Shown in pieces: positions 33,039 to 43,142 of a stretch of 64,000 bases of DNA. The notes beneath the pieces are model-generated. The model was not told where the DNA came from and searched no databases. It worked only from the letters and a program-made list of their open reading frames with translations. The stretch spans positions 1-64,000 of the forward strand of contig NZ_BMPI01000022.1 in assembly GCF_014647515.1 (NCBI RefSeq), given 5' to 3'. Source of the DNA: Dactylosporangium sucinum (GTDB taxonomy: Bacteria; Actinomycetota; Actinomycetes; Mycobacteriales; Micromonosporaceae). The position numbers and the translations under genes were made by a program. Each line of letters opens with the position of its first letter. Positions within the stretch are counted from its first letter, which is position 1.

Positions 33039-35402
33039 ATGTCCGGATTGCTCGCCGCTAACGGCGAGATTTCCCTTACCGGGAGCAACCTGACCTACAT
33101 CGTCGTCGCGCTCGTCATCGCCTTCGTGGCGCTCGGGTTCGCCGCGACGCTGGTCAGGGCGGTGCTCGCGACCGGTCGGGGCACCCCGAAAATGCAGGAG
33201 ATCGCCGGGGCGGTGCAGGAGGGCGCGACCGCGTACCTCGTCCGCCAGTTCAAGACCCTCGGCATCTTCGTCGTCATCGCCGTGGTGCTGCTGTTCCTGC
33301 TCCCGGTCAGCGAGGCCGGGGAAAACGAGACGCTCATCAAGATCGGCCGCTCGGCGTTCTTCATCGTCGGCGCGGTGTTCTCGGCCTTCATCGGCGGCGC
33401 CGGCATGGCGCTCGCCACCCGCGCCAACCTGCGCGTCGCGGCGGCGGCCCGAGAAGACGGCGGCCGCGAGAAGGCGATGCAGATCGCGTTCCGCACCGGT
33501 GGCGTGGTCGGCTTCCTCACCGTCGGCCTCGGCCTGTTCGGTGCGGCGCTGGTCGTGCTCATCTTCAAGGGCGACGCCCCGATCGTGCTGGAGGGCTTCG
33601 GCTTCGGCGCGGCGCTGCTCGCGATGTTCATGCGGGTCGGCGGCGGCATCTTCACCAAGGCCGCGGACGTCGGCGCCGACCTGGTCGGCAAGGTCGAGAA
33701 GAACATCCCCGAGGACGACCCGCGCAACGCCGCGACGATCGCCGACAACGTCGGTGACAACGTCGGTGACTGCGCCGGCATGGCCGCGGACCTCTTCGAG
33801 TCCTACGCCGTCACCCTCGTCGCCGCGCTGATCCTGGGCCGCGCCGCCTTCGGCGTCGACGGCCTGGTCTTCCCGCTGATCGTCTCGACGATCGGTGTCC
33901 TGGTGGCGATCCTCGGGGTGGCGCTCACCCGCTTGCGCCCCTCCGACCGCAACGGTCTCGTCGCGATCAACCGGGCGTTCTACCTCTCCGCCATCATCTC
34001 GGCCGTCCTGGTCAGCGCCGCCGCGCTGTTCTACCTGCCGGCCGACTGGGCGAAGCTGCTCGGCAGCGAGTGGCGCGCCACGCTGAACCTCGCCGACGGC
34101 GACACCCCGCCGTTCGGCCCGCACGTCACCGCCATCATCGCCGTGGTCATCGGCATCGCCCTGGCCGCGATCATCCAGGCGCTCACCGGGTACTTCACCG
34201 AGACCGAGCGCCGCCCGGTCAAGGACATCGGCAAGAGCGCCCTGACCGGCCCGGCGACGGTCGTCCTCGCCGGCGTCAGCGTCGGCTTCGAGTCGGCCGT
34301 CTACTCGGCCATCGTCATCGGCGCGGGCGTGTTCGGCGCCTTCCTGCTCGGTGGCGGTTCGATCACCCTGTCGCTGTTCGCGGTCGCCATGGCCGGCACC
34401 GGCCTGCTGACCACCGTCGGCGTCATCGTCGCGATGGACACGTTCGGCCCGATCAGCGACAACGCGCAGGGCATCGCCGAGATGTCCGGCGACATCGACG
34501 AGCGCGGCGCCCGCACGCTGACCGAGCTCGACGCGGTCGGCAACACCACCAAGGCGATCACCAAGGGCATCGCGATCGCGACGGCCGTCCTCGCGGCGAC
34601 CGCGCTGTTCGGGTCGTACACCGACACCATGCAGCGGGCGCTCACCGAGGCCGGGTCGAAGCTGTCGACCGATTCCCTGCTCAACGTGGCCAACCCGCGC
34701 AACCTGGTGGGTCTGCTCATCGGCGCGGCCGTCGTGTTCCTGTTCTCCGGCCTGGCGATCAACGCCGTGGCCCGGTCGGCGGGCGCGGTCGTGTTCGAGG
34801 TCCGCCGCCAGTTCCGCGAGTTCCCGGGCATCATGGACGGCTCGCAGCGCCCGGAGTACGGCAAGGTCGTCGACATCTGCACCCGTGACGCACAGCGCGA
34901 GCTGATCACGCCCGGCCTGCTCGCGGTCATGGCGCCGATCGCCGTCGGCTTCGGCCTCGGCGTCGGCCCGCTGGCCGCGTACCTCGCCGGCGCGATCGGC
35001 ACGGGCACGCTCATGGCGGTGTTCCTGTCCAACTCCGGTGGGGCGTGGGACAACGCGAAGAAGCTGGTCGAGGACGGCACCCACGGCGGCAAGGGCTCGC
35101 CCGCGCACGCCGCGACCGTCATCGGCGACACCGTCGGCGACCCGTTCAAGGACACCGCCGGCCCGGCCATCAACCCGCTCCTCAAGGTGATGAACCTGGT
35201 GGCGCTGCTGATCGCCCCGGCCGTCGTGCTCTACACGGTCGGCGACGGCAACCCCGCGGTCCGGTACATCGCCGCCATCGTCGCGGTCGGCGTCATCGCC
35301 GCCGCGGTCATCATGAGCAAGCGCAAGCCGGTGGCGGTCGACGCCGGCGACGACAACGGCGCCTCCCAGGAGGAGTCGGCTTCGGAGCGGGTCACCGCCT
35401 GA
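33039..35402 (+). CDS. hppA: Membrane-bound proton-translocating pyrophosphatase, K+-independent type
   Basis: 787 residues and about 16 membrane helices. It couples PPi hydrolysis to ion pumping. Catalytic motifs are DVGADLVGKVEKNIPEDDPR and DNVGDNVGDCAGMAADLFES, with a third acidic loop GDTVGDPFKDTAGPAINPL. The diagnostic loop reads GNTTKAITKG: Lys at the position that is Ala in K+-requiring pumps marks the K+-independent, H+-pumping class. CAGGAGGA precedes the ATG. Conserved actinobacterial neighbour of bldG. A terminator follows the stop. Confidence 0.96.
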   Translation: MSGLLAANGEISLTGSNLTYIVVALVIAFVALGFAATLVRAVLATGRGTPKMQEIAGAVQEGATAYLVRQFKTLGIFVVIAVVLLFLLPVSEAGENETLIKIGRSAFFIVGAVFSAFIGGAGMALATRANLRVAAAAREDGGREKAMQIAFRTGGVVGFLTVGLGLFGAALVVLIFKGDAPIVLEGFGFGAALLAMFMRVGGGIFTKAADVGADLVGKVEKNIPEDDPRNAATIADNVGDNVGDCAGMAADLFESYAVTLVAALILGRAAFGVDGLVFPLIVSTIGVLVAILGVALTRLRPSDRNGLVAINRAFYLSAIISAVLVSAAALFYLPADWAKLLGSEWRATLNLADGDTPPFGPHVTAIIAVVIGIALAAIIQALTGYFTETERRPVKDIGKSALTGPATVVLAGVSVGFESAVYSAIVIGAGVFGAFLLGGGSITLSLFAVAMAGTGLLTTVGVIVAMDTFGPISDNAQGIAEMSGDIDERGARTLTELDAVGNTTKAITKGIAIATAVLAATALFGSYTDTMQRALTEAGSKLSTDSLLNVANPRNLVGLLIGAAVVFLFSGLAINAVARSAGAVVFEVRRQFREFPGIMDGSQRPEYGKVVDICTRDAQRELITPGLLAVMAPIAVGFGLGVGPLAAYLAGAIGTGTLMAVFLSNSGGAWDNAKKLVEDGTHGGKGSPAHAATVIGDTVGDPFKDTAGPAINPLLKVMNLVALLIAPAVVLYTVGDGNPAVRYIAAIVAVGVIAAAVIMSKRKPVAVDAGDDNGASQEESASERVTA

Positions 35403-35417
35403 CCCACGGCACGAAAG

Positions 35418-35448
35418 CGCCCCGGCCGGATCGCATCCGGTCGGGGCG
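35418..35448 (+). terminator. Terminator after hppA
   Basis: A 14-bp stem with one G-T wobble (35418-35431 with 35435-35448), 3-nt loop, then TCGTGTTTTCTC. It lies 16 bp after the stop codon and upstream of the lipoprotein gene. Confidence 0.85.
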
Positions 35449-35490
35449 TCGTGTTTTCTCGAACACACGATCGGTTCTACGCTGCAACCC

Positions 35491-36024
35491 ATGCGTCTCC
35501 GTCGTGTTCTCGTCGTCGTTGTCGCCCTCGCGTGTACCGCGGGGTGCTCCGCCGACGGCGCCGGTGACGTGGCCCCGAAGCGGTGGGCGCAGTCGGTCTG
35601 CGCGGCGCTGGCCCCCTGGCGCGCCGAGATCAACGACCTGACCACCAAGGCCCAGCAGCAGCTGCAGGCGGCCAGGACGGCGGCGCAGACCAAGACGAAC
35701 ATCGTCGACCTGCTGGCCGGCGCCGAGACGGCGAGCGAGAAGGCGCGTGTCGGCGTCGACGGCGCCGGCATCCCCGACGTCAAGGACGGCGACAAGGTCG
35801 CGGCCCAGTTCACCGCCTCGCTGTCGAAGGCGCGCGACGCCTACGGCAACGCCAAGCGCACCGTCTCCGGGCTGCCGACGAACGACTCGAAGGCGTTCTA
35901 CGCGTCGGTGACGTCGGCGTTCGCCACGCTCAAGGAGGAGTACGAGCAGAGCGCGATCAACCCGTCCCACGTCGGCCCGGCGGATCTCCAGAAGGCATTC
36001 GACGAGGTGCCCGAGTGTCGATGA
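35491..36024 (+). CDS. Lipoprotein, helical, unknown function
   Basis: 177 residues. The signal peptide is MRLRRVLVVVVALACTAGCS with the lipobox Cys at residue 19. The mature part is almost entirely helical and rich in Ala, Lys and Gln (TTKAQQQLQAARTAAQTKT), with paired Cys residues near each end (SVCAALAPW; EVPECR) that could form a disulfide. Coupled by ATGA overlap to the next gene. Found downstream of hppA in related actinomycetes; role unknown. Confidence 0.82.
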   Translation: MRLRRVLVVVVALACTAGCSADGAGDVAPKRWAQSVCAALAPWRAEINDLTTKAQQQLQAARTAAQTKTNIVDLLAGAETASEKARVGVDGAGIPDVKDGDKVAAQFTASLSKARDAYGNAKRTVSGLPTNDSKAFYASVTSAFATLKEEYEQSAINPSHVGPADLQKAFDEVPECR

Positions 36025-37088
36025 CCCGGTCCGTCGCCGCCCGGCAGCTCTCGCTGTTCGGGGTCGAGGCGCGCCCGCCGGCGCCGCACGACCTCGAGGG
36101 CCTGCTGCTGGGCGCCGGTCAGGTCGGCCGCATGGGCGGCACCGGCCGGGTGACGACCGTGGTGGAGGACGCCTGGCGCTGTGCGGTGCTGCGGGCCGAG
36201 TGTGAGCTGCGCGGCCTGGTGCTGACCTGCGAGCCGGCCGTTGAGGAGGACCGCTTCGTGGTCCGGACCGCGTACTCGGCCGCCCTCGCCCCGCTGGCCG
36301 CCCGCTGGCTCGACGACGACGGCGTGCAGCGCGCCCCCGGGGACCTGGCGCTGGACGGCCGGCGGCTGCGGCTGTGGGTGGCCGCCGCCGGCGGGTACGA
36401 CGGGCAGCGCGCCTACCTGCTCCGGCTCGCGCCGAAGCCCCGCCCGCCCGAGCCGGAGGCCGAGGTCGAAGCCGAGGTCGGGGCCGAAGCCGAGGCCGAG
36501 GTCGTCGATGAGGCTGCGGCGGTGGCCGGCGAGCCGGAAGTGGTCCACGAACCCGAAGAACCGCCGATAAACGGGCATAATGGCCACACGCCGCCGGTCG
36601 ACCGGCGCGAGATCATGCAGGCCCGAGCCGACGCGAAACCGAACAAACGGCGCAAGAAGCCGGACAGCAAGGTGTCGGCCTTCGATCCCGGGCCCGACGA
36701 GTTCGCCGACTTCGACGCCTACGACGGCCCCGACCCGTACGCCGAGGTCGAGCCCTTCAGTGACCCCGGCGCCGACGAGTGGCCCGACTCCGGCATCGCC
36801 GACCTGCCGACCGTCGCCCTGGACACCCCGCCGCCCCCGCCCGAACCGGCGCCGAAGCCGGCGGCTGAATCGCCCCAAAGCGGTGAAATCACCATAGACC
36901 GCACCCTGGCCGACAACTGGATCGCCGTCGGCGAGGCGCTGGTCGCCATCGGGCTGCCGGCCGTGTTCATCGCGCCCGACGAGGGCGGCCCCGCGTACCG
37001 CATCGTGGGACTGCGGCGGATCAACCGGCTGGCCGAGTTCGTGGGTGAATCGCCCGCCGAGGCGCCGCCCGAGGTGTGGCCGCGGTAG
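36021..37088 (+). CDS. Conserved actinobacterial protein of unknown function
   Basis: About 355 residues. The N-terminal 135 residues form a compact domain (SVAARQLSLFGVEARPPAPH ... GYDGQRAYLLRL). An acidic/Pro-rich linker with Glu-Ala-Glu repeats (EAEVEAEVGAEAEAEVV) follows, then a C-terminal domain of about 65 residues (TIDRTLADNWIAVGEALVAI). No signal peptide. Starts at the ATG overlapping the lipoprotein stop; a GTG 6 bp earlier is also in frame. Lies between hppA and topA. Function not recognisable. Confidence 0.75.
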   Translation: MTRSVAARQLSLFGVEARPPAPHDLEGLLLGAGQVGRMGGTGRVTTVVEDAWRCAVLRAECELRGLVLTCEPAVEEDRFVVRTAYSAALAPLAARWLDDDGVQRAPGDLALDGRRLRLWVAAAGGYDGQRAYLLRLAPKPRPPEPEAEVEAEVGAEAEAEVVDEAAAVAGEPEVVHEPEEPPINGHNGHTPPVDRREIMQARADAKPNKRRKKPDSKVSAFDPGPDEFADFDAYDGPDPYAEVEPFSDPGADEWPDSGIADLPTVALDTPPPPPEPAPKPAAESPQSGEITIDRTLADNWIAVGEALVAIGLPAVFIAPDEGGPAYRIVGLRRINRLAEFVGESPAEAPPEVWPR

Positions 37089-37355
37089 GTCGGCCGGTAG
37101 GGTGGCGCAACTAACGGAGGATTAGCCCGCGCGGCGTGAACTGCCGGAAATGGACGCGCCGCCGCCCTCACAAACCGTGACAAACACGGCAACCGATGCG
37201 ACACGTTCGCAAGATCGGGCAGGTAGCGGTTGTGCATGGGTGTACCGTGGCGCCGATCGGCGTGTCGCGAGCCGGCCCGCCGAGTGTCCCTTTGCGCAAC
37301 TTGGCGCGAAGGGACGCGTTACGTTTGACGTCTGTCGTCCGCACCGGGGAGAACT

Positions 37356-40133
37356 GTGCCGAACTCCGCCAACACGAAGCGGCTGGTGATCGTGGAGTCG
37401 CCGGCCAAGGCCAAGACGATTTCGGGCTACCTGGGCCCGAATTACGTCGTGGAGGCCAGCTTCGGGCATGTCCGCGACCTGCCCGTGGGCAAGAAGGACA
37501 TGCCGGACGACCTCAAGAGCAAGCCGTGGGCCTACCTGGGTGTCGACGTCGACAACGATTTCACCCCGGTCTATATCATCTCGGCCGACCGGCGGAAGCA
37601 GATCACCCGCCTGAAAGCGCTCCTCAAGGAGGCGAGCGAGGTCTACCTCGCCACCGATGAGGACCGCGAGGGCGAGGCCATCGCGTGGCACCTGTACGAG
37701 ACGCTGAAGCCGAAGGTCCCGGTCAAGCGGATGGTCTTCCACGAGATCACCCGCCCGGCGATCCAGGCCGCCGTCGCCAACCCGCGTGACATCAACCGCG
37801 CGCTGGTCGACGCCCAGGAGGCCCGGCGCATCCTCGACCGGCTGTACGGGTACGACGTCTCGACCGTGCTGTGGAAGAAGGTCCAGCGCGGCCTGTCGGC
37901 CGGCCGGGTCCAGTCGGTCGCGACCCGCATCGTCGTGGAGCGCGAGCGGCAGCGGATGAAGTTCCGCGCCGCCGACTACTGGGACATCCTGGCCCGCCTG
38001 CAGCCCGACAACGACGAGCGCACGTTCAACGCCACGCTGATCGCGATCGACGGCGACCGGGTCGCCACCGGCCGCGACTTCGACCCGGAGACCGGCAAGG
38101 TCAAGCCGGGCGCGGGCGTGATCCACCTCGACGAGCAGGGTGCCCGGGGCCTGGCCGCCCGCCTGGTGGGCCGGCCGTTCACGGTCACCCGGGTCGAGGA
38201 GAAGCCGTACCGTCGCAAGCCCTACCCGCCGTTCATCACCTCGACCCTGCAGCAGGAGTCGGCCCGCAAGCTGCGCCTGTCCAGCGCGCAGACGATGCGG
38301 GTGGCGCAGCGCCTGTACGAGAACGGCTACATCACGTACATGCGTACGGACTCGGTCAACCTGTCGGAGGCGGCCATCGCGGCGGCCCGGCAGCAGATCC
38401 ACGACCTCTACGGGCCGTCCGCGGTGCCGCCGCAGCCCCGGCGGTACACCGGGAAGGTCAAGAACGCCCAGGAGGCGCACGAGGCGATCCGCCCCGCCGG
38501 CGACTCCTTCCGCACGCCCGGCGACGTGGCGAAGGAGCTCTCCGCGGAGGAGCTGCGGCTCTACGAGCTGATCTGGCAGCGCACGATCGCGTCGCAGATG
38601 ACGGACGCCGTCGGGAACAGCACGTCCGTGCGGATCAACGCCACGACCCCCAACCAGGAGTCGGTGGACTTCGGCGCGACCGGCAAGACGATCACCGACC
38701 CCGGCTTCCTGCGGGCGTACGTCGAGTCGTCCGACGACGAGACCGCCGAGGCCGAGGACGCCGAGCGGCGCCTGCCGGTGCTGGTCAAGGGCCAGCCGCT
38801 GACCGAGCGCGGCCTGACCCCGACCGGCCACACCACCCAGCCGCCCGCCCGCTACACCGAGGCGTCGCTGGTCAAGGCGATGGAGGAGCTCGGCATCGGG
38901 CGCCCCTCGACCTACGCGTCGATCATGCAGACGATCCAGGACCGGGGGTATGTCTTCAAGCGCGGCCAGGCGCTGATCCCCTCGTTCCTCGCGTTCGCCG
39001 TCGTGGGGCTGCTGGAGAAGCACTTCCCGCGGCTGGTCGACTACGACTTCACCGCGTCGATGGAGAACGTCCTCGACGAGATCGCGGCCGGCGACGAGAG
39101 CGCCGTGGACTTCCTGCGCCCCTTCTACTTCGGTGGCGACACCGGCGACGAGGGGTCGGTGGCCCGCCAGGGCGGTCTGAAGCGCATGGTCACCGAGCGG
39201 CTGGGCGAGATCGACGCGCGCGGGATCAACTCGATCCCGCTTTTCCGTGACGAGGCCAACCGCGACGTGGTCGTGCGGGTCGGCCGCTACGGCCCCTACC
39301 TGCAGCGCACGATCCCCGACGCGCCCGAGGGCGAGGAGGGCGACCGCGCTCCGGTGCCCGACGGCATCGCGCCCGACGAGCTGACCCCGGAGAAGGTCGC
39401 CGAGCTGTTCGTCGGCGGCACCGGCGGGGAGCGCAAGCTCGGCGAGCACCCGGAGACCGGCGAGCCGGTCGTGCTCAAGTCGGGCCGCTACGGGCCGTAC
39501 GTGTCGACCGGCGAGAAGAACGCCTCGCTGCTGTCGACCCAGTCGGCCGAGCACCTGACCCTCGCCGAGGCACTCAAGCTGCTCACCCTGCCCCGCCTGG
39601 TCGGCAAGGACGAGAGCGGCGAGGACATCCTGGCCTCGCCCGGCCGCTACGGCCCGTACATCAAGCGCGGCACCGACACCCGCTCGATCGCGAGCGAGGA
39701 CCAGCTGTTCACGATCACGCTGGAGGAGGCGCTCGCGCTGCTGGCGGCCCCGAAGACCCGCGGCCGCGCGGTCGCCAAGCCGCCGCTGCGCGAGATGGGC
39801 CCCGACCCGGCGACCGAGAAGCCGCTGGTCATCAAGGACGGGCGGTTCGGGCCGTACGTGACGGACGGCGAGTTCAACGCCTCGCTGCGCCGCAACCAGA
39901 CGGTGGAAGCGCTGACCCTCGACGAGGCGAGCGAGATGCTGGCCGAGAAGCGGGCCAAGGGCCCGGCCCCGAAGAAGGCCCGCCCCGCGAAGAAGGCCGC
40001 GGCCGACGGGGCCGCCCCAGCCAAGAAGGCGACCGCCGCGAAGAAGACCACGGCCGCGAAGAAGGCGACGCCGGCCAAGAAGGCCGCCCCGCGCAAGGCC
40101 GCCGCCAAGAAGGCGAGCCCTCCGGCCGAGTAG
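37356..40133 (+). CDS. topA: DNA topoisomerase I (type IA)
   Basis: 925 residues. It relaxes negative supercoils. The Toprim motifs are VIVESPAKAKTI and TDEDREGEAIAW. The active-site tyrosine is Tyr328 in YITYMRTDSVNLS. Zinc fingers are absent; instead there are several copies of the actinobacterial C-terminal repeat (each with GRYGPYV or GRFGPYV, four visible). A Lys/Ala-rich tail of about 55 residues (KKATAAKKTTAAKKATPAKK) follows, which binds DNA. The GTG at 37356 has GGGGA upstream. The 267-bp gap before it holds no gene I can support. Confidence 0.97.
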   Translation: MPNSANTKRLVIVESPAKAKTISGYLGPNYVVEASFGHVRDLPVGKKDMPDDLKSKPWAYLGVDVDNDFTPVYIISADRRKQITRLKALLKEASEVYLATDEDREGEAIAWHLYETLKPKVPVKRMVFHEITRPAIQAAVANPRDINRALVDAQEARRILDRLYGYDVSTVLWKKVQRGLSAGRVQSVATRIVVERERQRMKFRAADYWDILARLQPDNDERTFNATLIAIDGDRVATGRDFDPETGKVKPGAGVIHLDEQGARGLAARLVGRPFTVTRVEEKPYRRKPYPPFITSTLQQESARKLRLSSAQTMRVAQRLYENGYITYMRTDSVNLSEAAIAAARQQIHDLYGPSAVPPQPRRYTGKVKNAQEAHEAIRPAGDSFRTPGDVAKELSAEELRLYELIWQRTIASQMTDAVGNSTSVRINATTPNQESVDFGATGKTITDPGFLRAYVESSDDETAEAEDAERRLPVLVKGQPLTERGLTPTGHTTQPPARYTEASLVKAMEELGIGRPSTYASIMQTIQDRGYVFKRGQALIPSFLAFAVVGLLEKHFPRLVDYDFTASMENVLDEIAAGDESAVDFLRPFYFGGDTGDEGSVARQGGLKRMVTERLGEIDARGINSIPLFRDEANRDVVVRVGRYGPYLQRTIPDAPEGEEGDRAPVPDGIAPDELTPEKVAELFVGGTGGERKLGEHPETGEPVVLKSGRYGPYVSTGEKNASLLSTQSAEHLTLAEALKLLTLPRLVGKDESGEDILASPGRYGPYIKRGTDTRSIASEDQLFTITLEEALALLAAPKTRGRAVAKPPLREMGPDPATEKPLVIKDGRFGPYVTDGEFNASLRRNQTVEALTLDEASEMLAEKRAKGPAPKKARPAKKAAADGAAPAKKATAAKKTTAAKKATPAKKAAPRKAAAKKASPPAE

Positions 40134-40396
40134 CCACGCCGCAGCGGGCGGCGAAAATCTTGGACCGCCGCCCGCATTGCTCCGATATGCCCGGCACTGT
40201 CGGGTTCGCAGGCATGGCGTTGACCGGACCGGCTTGAGTATGGTGTTGGCTCCGGTGCCGGACCGCCGGTCAGAAACGCGTTTGCTACCCGGGGCCCCCA
40301 TCCCTAAACCCGTGCCGCGCGTTTTTCTGCGGTCCTTGCCATCCGGCCATACGCAGGGCCGGCCCGTCGCGGGCCGCGGGAGCAAGGGGTCAGTGG

Positions 40397-41665
40397 ATGG
40401 CGCGCGGCAGGACGCTGGAAGAGGCGTACTCGGGGCGCGACAACGCCTTCAACTTCATGCGGCTGTGCTTCGCGCTGCTGGTCATGGTCGGGCACGCCGG
40501 CGTGATCGGCTGGGGCCTGGCCGACGACCCGGTGCCGATGCCGATCGACACCGGCGGCGTGGCGGTCACCGGCTTCTTCGCGCTGTCCGGGTTCCTCATC
40601 GCGCGCAGCGGCCGGCGCAGCCACCCGCTGCGGTACGTCTGGCACCGGGTGCTGCGGATCTTCCCGGGCTACTGGGTCTGCCTGATGGCGACGGCGTTCG
40701 TGCTGGCCCCGCTGCTGTACTGGTACCAGCGCGACACGCTGAGCGGCTTCCTGCACCACCCGCGCGGCCCGCTGGACTACGTCCTCAACAACATCTGGAC
40801 CGACCAGCTCCAGGGTGACGTGTCCGGGGTGACCCGCGAGGCGCCCTACCCGAACGCGATCAACGGCTCGCTGTGGACGCTCAAGTCGGAGCTGACCTGC
40901 TACATCCTCGTGCTCGCGCTGGCCGTGACCACCCTGCTGCGCCGGGCGCGGTGGATGGTGGTCCTGCTCGGTGTCGCGATGTCCGGGGTGATCGTGTGGG
41001 ACACGTTCCACGAGCCGGTGGTGCCGGGCCCGCTCGCCGACCTGCACGCGATCAAGCTGCCGGTCCTCGGCTGGTTCACGCTGTACTTCCTGTTCGTGTT
41101 CGCGCTGGCGTTCGTGCTGGGCATGATCGCGGACCTGTACCGGTCGGTGATCCCGCTCAACGACTGGCTCGGGTGGACGTCGCTGGTGCTGGTCGTCGCG
41201 TCGGTCTATTTCTCCCTGCCGCTGTTCGGGCCGGCCATCATCGCCTGGGTCTACCTGCTGCTGTGGGCCGGCGTGCGGCTGCCGAAGGTGCTCAAGCGCA
41301 TCGGGCGCCGCAACGACTACTCCTACGGCGTCTACATCTACGCATTCCCGATCCAGCAGGCGCTGGCGATCGTCGGCGTGCCGAAGCTGGGCTGGACGTT
41401 CTACCTGCTCACCTCGGTGGCGACGGTCGGCCTCGTGGCCGCGTGCTCGTGGCACCTGGTGGAGAAGCAGGCGATGCGGGCCAAGAACTGGACGCCGCGC
41501 CGCTTCCGCAAGCCGCCCGTCGTCGCCGCGCCTGTCGCTGCCGCGGAGGAGCCGGTTGTTGCGGCCGCGCCGCTCACGGCGGTGATCCCCGCGCCCCGCG
41601 AGCCCGAGTCCGTCGCTCCGGTGCTGCGGTCCACCGAGCCGGCGCCGGGCGTCGCCCCGGTCTGA
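40397..41665 (+). CDS. Acyltransferase-3 (OafA-like) membrane protein
   Basis: 422 residues with about ten membrane helices. Signature residues are in NFMRLCFALLVMVGHAG (the conserved R and H of the family) and TGFFALSGFLIARS. Such proteins O-acylate cell-surface sugars or antibiotics. No SGNH domain is attached; the C-terminus is a soluble Ala/Val/Pro tail of about 55 residues. Monocistronic. The 263-bp region upstream carries no recognised feature. Confidence 0.9.
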   Translation: MARGRTLEEAYSGRDNAFNFMRLCFALLVMVGHAGVIGWGLADDPVPMPIDTGGVAVTGFFALSGFLIARSGRRSHPLRYVWHRVLRIFPGYWVCLMATAFVLAPLLYWYQRDTLSGFLHHPRGPLDYVLNNIWTDQLQGDVSGVTREAPYPNAINGSLWTLKSELTCYILVLALAVTTLLRRARWMVVLLGVAMSGVIVWDTFHEPVVPGPLADLHAIKLPVLGWFTLYFLFVFALAFVLGMIADLYRSVIPLNDWLGWTSLVLVVASVYFSLPLFGPAIIAWVYLLLWAGVRLPKVLKRIGRRNDYSYGVYIYAFPIQQALAIVGVPKLGWTFYLLTSVATVGLVAACSWHLVEKQAMRAKNWTPRRFRKPPVVAAPVAAAEEPVVAAAPLTAVIPAPREPESVAPVLRSTEPAPGVAPV

Positions 41666-41701
41666 CCCCGGTCTGACCGCGACCTGACCGCGACCTGACC
41701 G

Positions 41702-43030
41702 TTAGCGGCCGAGGACCCGGTCGGTGTAGGCATTGGCGAACAGCCGGCCGGGGTCCAGCTTGTCGCGCATCGCGAGGAAGTCGCCGAAGCGCGGGTAGGC
41801 CGGCGCGAACGACTCGGCGTCGCGGTAGTTCATCTTGCCCCAGTGCGGGCGGCCGCCCAGCGGGGTGAGCAGCGCCTCGAAGCGGCGGAAGTACTCCTCG
41901 TAGGGGGCGCCCACGTACTGGTGGATGGCGACGTAGGCGTTGTCGCGGCCGTAACCGTGCGACAGCCAGATGTCGTCGGCGGCCGTGAAGCGGACCTCGA
42001 CCGGGAATTGGATGCGGAACGGCAGGCCGTCGACGATGCCGCGCAGTCCGTCGAATGCCTCACGGAGCGCCTCGCGGGGCATTCCGTACTCCATCTCCAC
42101 GAACCGGACCCGGCGCGGGGTGCAGAAGACGTCGTGGGACGGCGCCGTGTACGTGCGGGCCGAGAGCGCCCGGGCCGAGATCCGGCTCACCGTCGGTACC
42201 GTCGCGGGAAACGTCCGGCCGAGCCGGCAGGCGCCGCCGAACACCGTGTTGGACAGGAAGTCGTCGTCCAGCCAGCGCCGCCAGCCGGCCAGCGGCCGGT
42301 CCGAGGCCGCGACGATGTTGTTCCGCTTCATCTGGACGCGGTCGGTGTAGGGGAACCAGTAGAACTCGAAGTGGTCGTTCTCGGCGACGTGGGACGACAG
42401 GCCCGACCAGACGTCGGCGAGCGTGGCCGGCCGCTCGTCCGCCTGCAGCACGAAGGCCGGCACGCAACGCAGCGTCACCGCGGTGAGCACGCCGAGCGCG
42501 CCGATGTTGACCCGGGCCGCGTTGAAGAGGTCGGGCTGCTCGGCCGCCGAGCAGCGCAGCACGGTGCCGTCGGCGGTGACCAGCTCCAACGCCTCGATGA
42601 AGGTGGAGAGGCAGCCATAGGCGGCGCCGGTACCGTGCGTGCCGGTCGACAGCGCGCCGGAGATGGTCTGGGCGTCGATGTCGCCCAGGTTCGGCATCGC
42701 CAGACCATGGGCGGCCAGCGTCGCATTGAGTACCTTGAGCGGCATGCCCGCGCCGACCGTGACGAGGTTGTCCTCGATCGTGATGAGCGAGGCCATCCGA
42801 TCGAGCTCGATCCGGACGCCGCCGGTGGCGGCCGTGGGGGTGAACGAGTGCCCGCTGCCCACCGCCTTCACGCGCAGGCCGTCGTTGGCCGCGGCGCGCA
42901 GTACTTCGCCCAGCTCGGCCGGGGTGGCGGGGTGCGCGACCCGGGCGGCGCGCGCGGTCTCGTTGCCGGCCCAGTTGCTCCACGGTGACGTCACAAAAGA
43001 TGAGTACCCTTCACGTATACCCCCAGTCAA
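41702..43030 (-). CDS. FAD-dependent aldonolactone oxidase (D-arabinono-1,4-lactone oxidase family)
   Basis: 442 residues (an in-frame GTG at 42994 could be the true start). The N-terminal FAD_binding_4 domain contains VGSGHSFTP, where His61 is the covalent flavin attachment site. The C-terminal ALO domain contains the catalytic HWGK (PHWGKMNYRD). The family oxidises sugar lactones such as L-gulono- or D-arabinono-lactone. Divergent from the TetR gene 112 bp away, which probably controls it. Confidence 0.92.
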   Translation of the reverse strand: MTGGIREGYSSFVTSPWSNWAGNETARAARVAHPATPAELGEVLRAAANDGLRVKAVGSGHSFTPTAATGGVRIELDRMASLITIEDNLVTVGAGMPLKVLNATLAAHGLAMPNLGDIDAQTISGALSTGTHGTGAAYGCLSTFIEALELVTADGTVLRCSAAEQPDLFNAARVNIGALGVLTAVTLRCVPAFVLQADERPATLADVWSGLSSHVAENDHFEFYWFPYTDRVQMKRNNIVAASDRPLAGWRRWLDDDFLSNTVFGGACRLGRTFPATVPTVSRISARALSARTYTAPSHDVFCTPRRVRFVEMEYGMPREALREAFDGLRGIVDGLPFRIQFPVEVRFTAADDIWLSHGYGRDNAYVAIHQYVGAPYEEYFRRFEALLTPLGGRPHWGKMNYRDAESFAPAYPRFGDFLAMRDKLDPGRLFANAYTDRVLGR

Positions 43031-43142
43031 TCACCCATCCATGTGTCGGTCAGTCACTCGGGTGAAACGGGCTATCCGGCGTTCGTCCCCGGTCGTTGAC
43101 GTGAGTAGGTTTCAAAGCACGAGATAGAGGGGGGACATCCGG

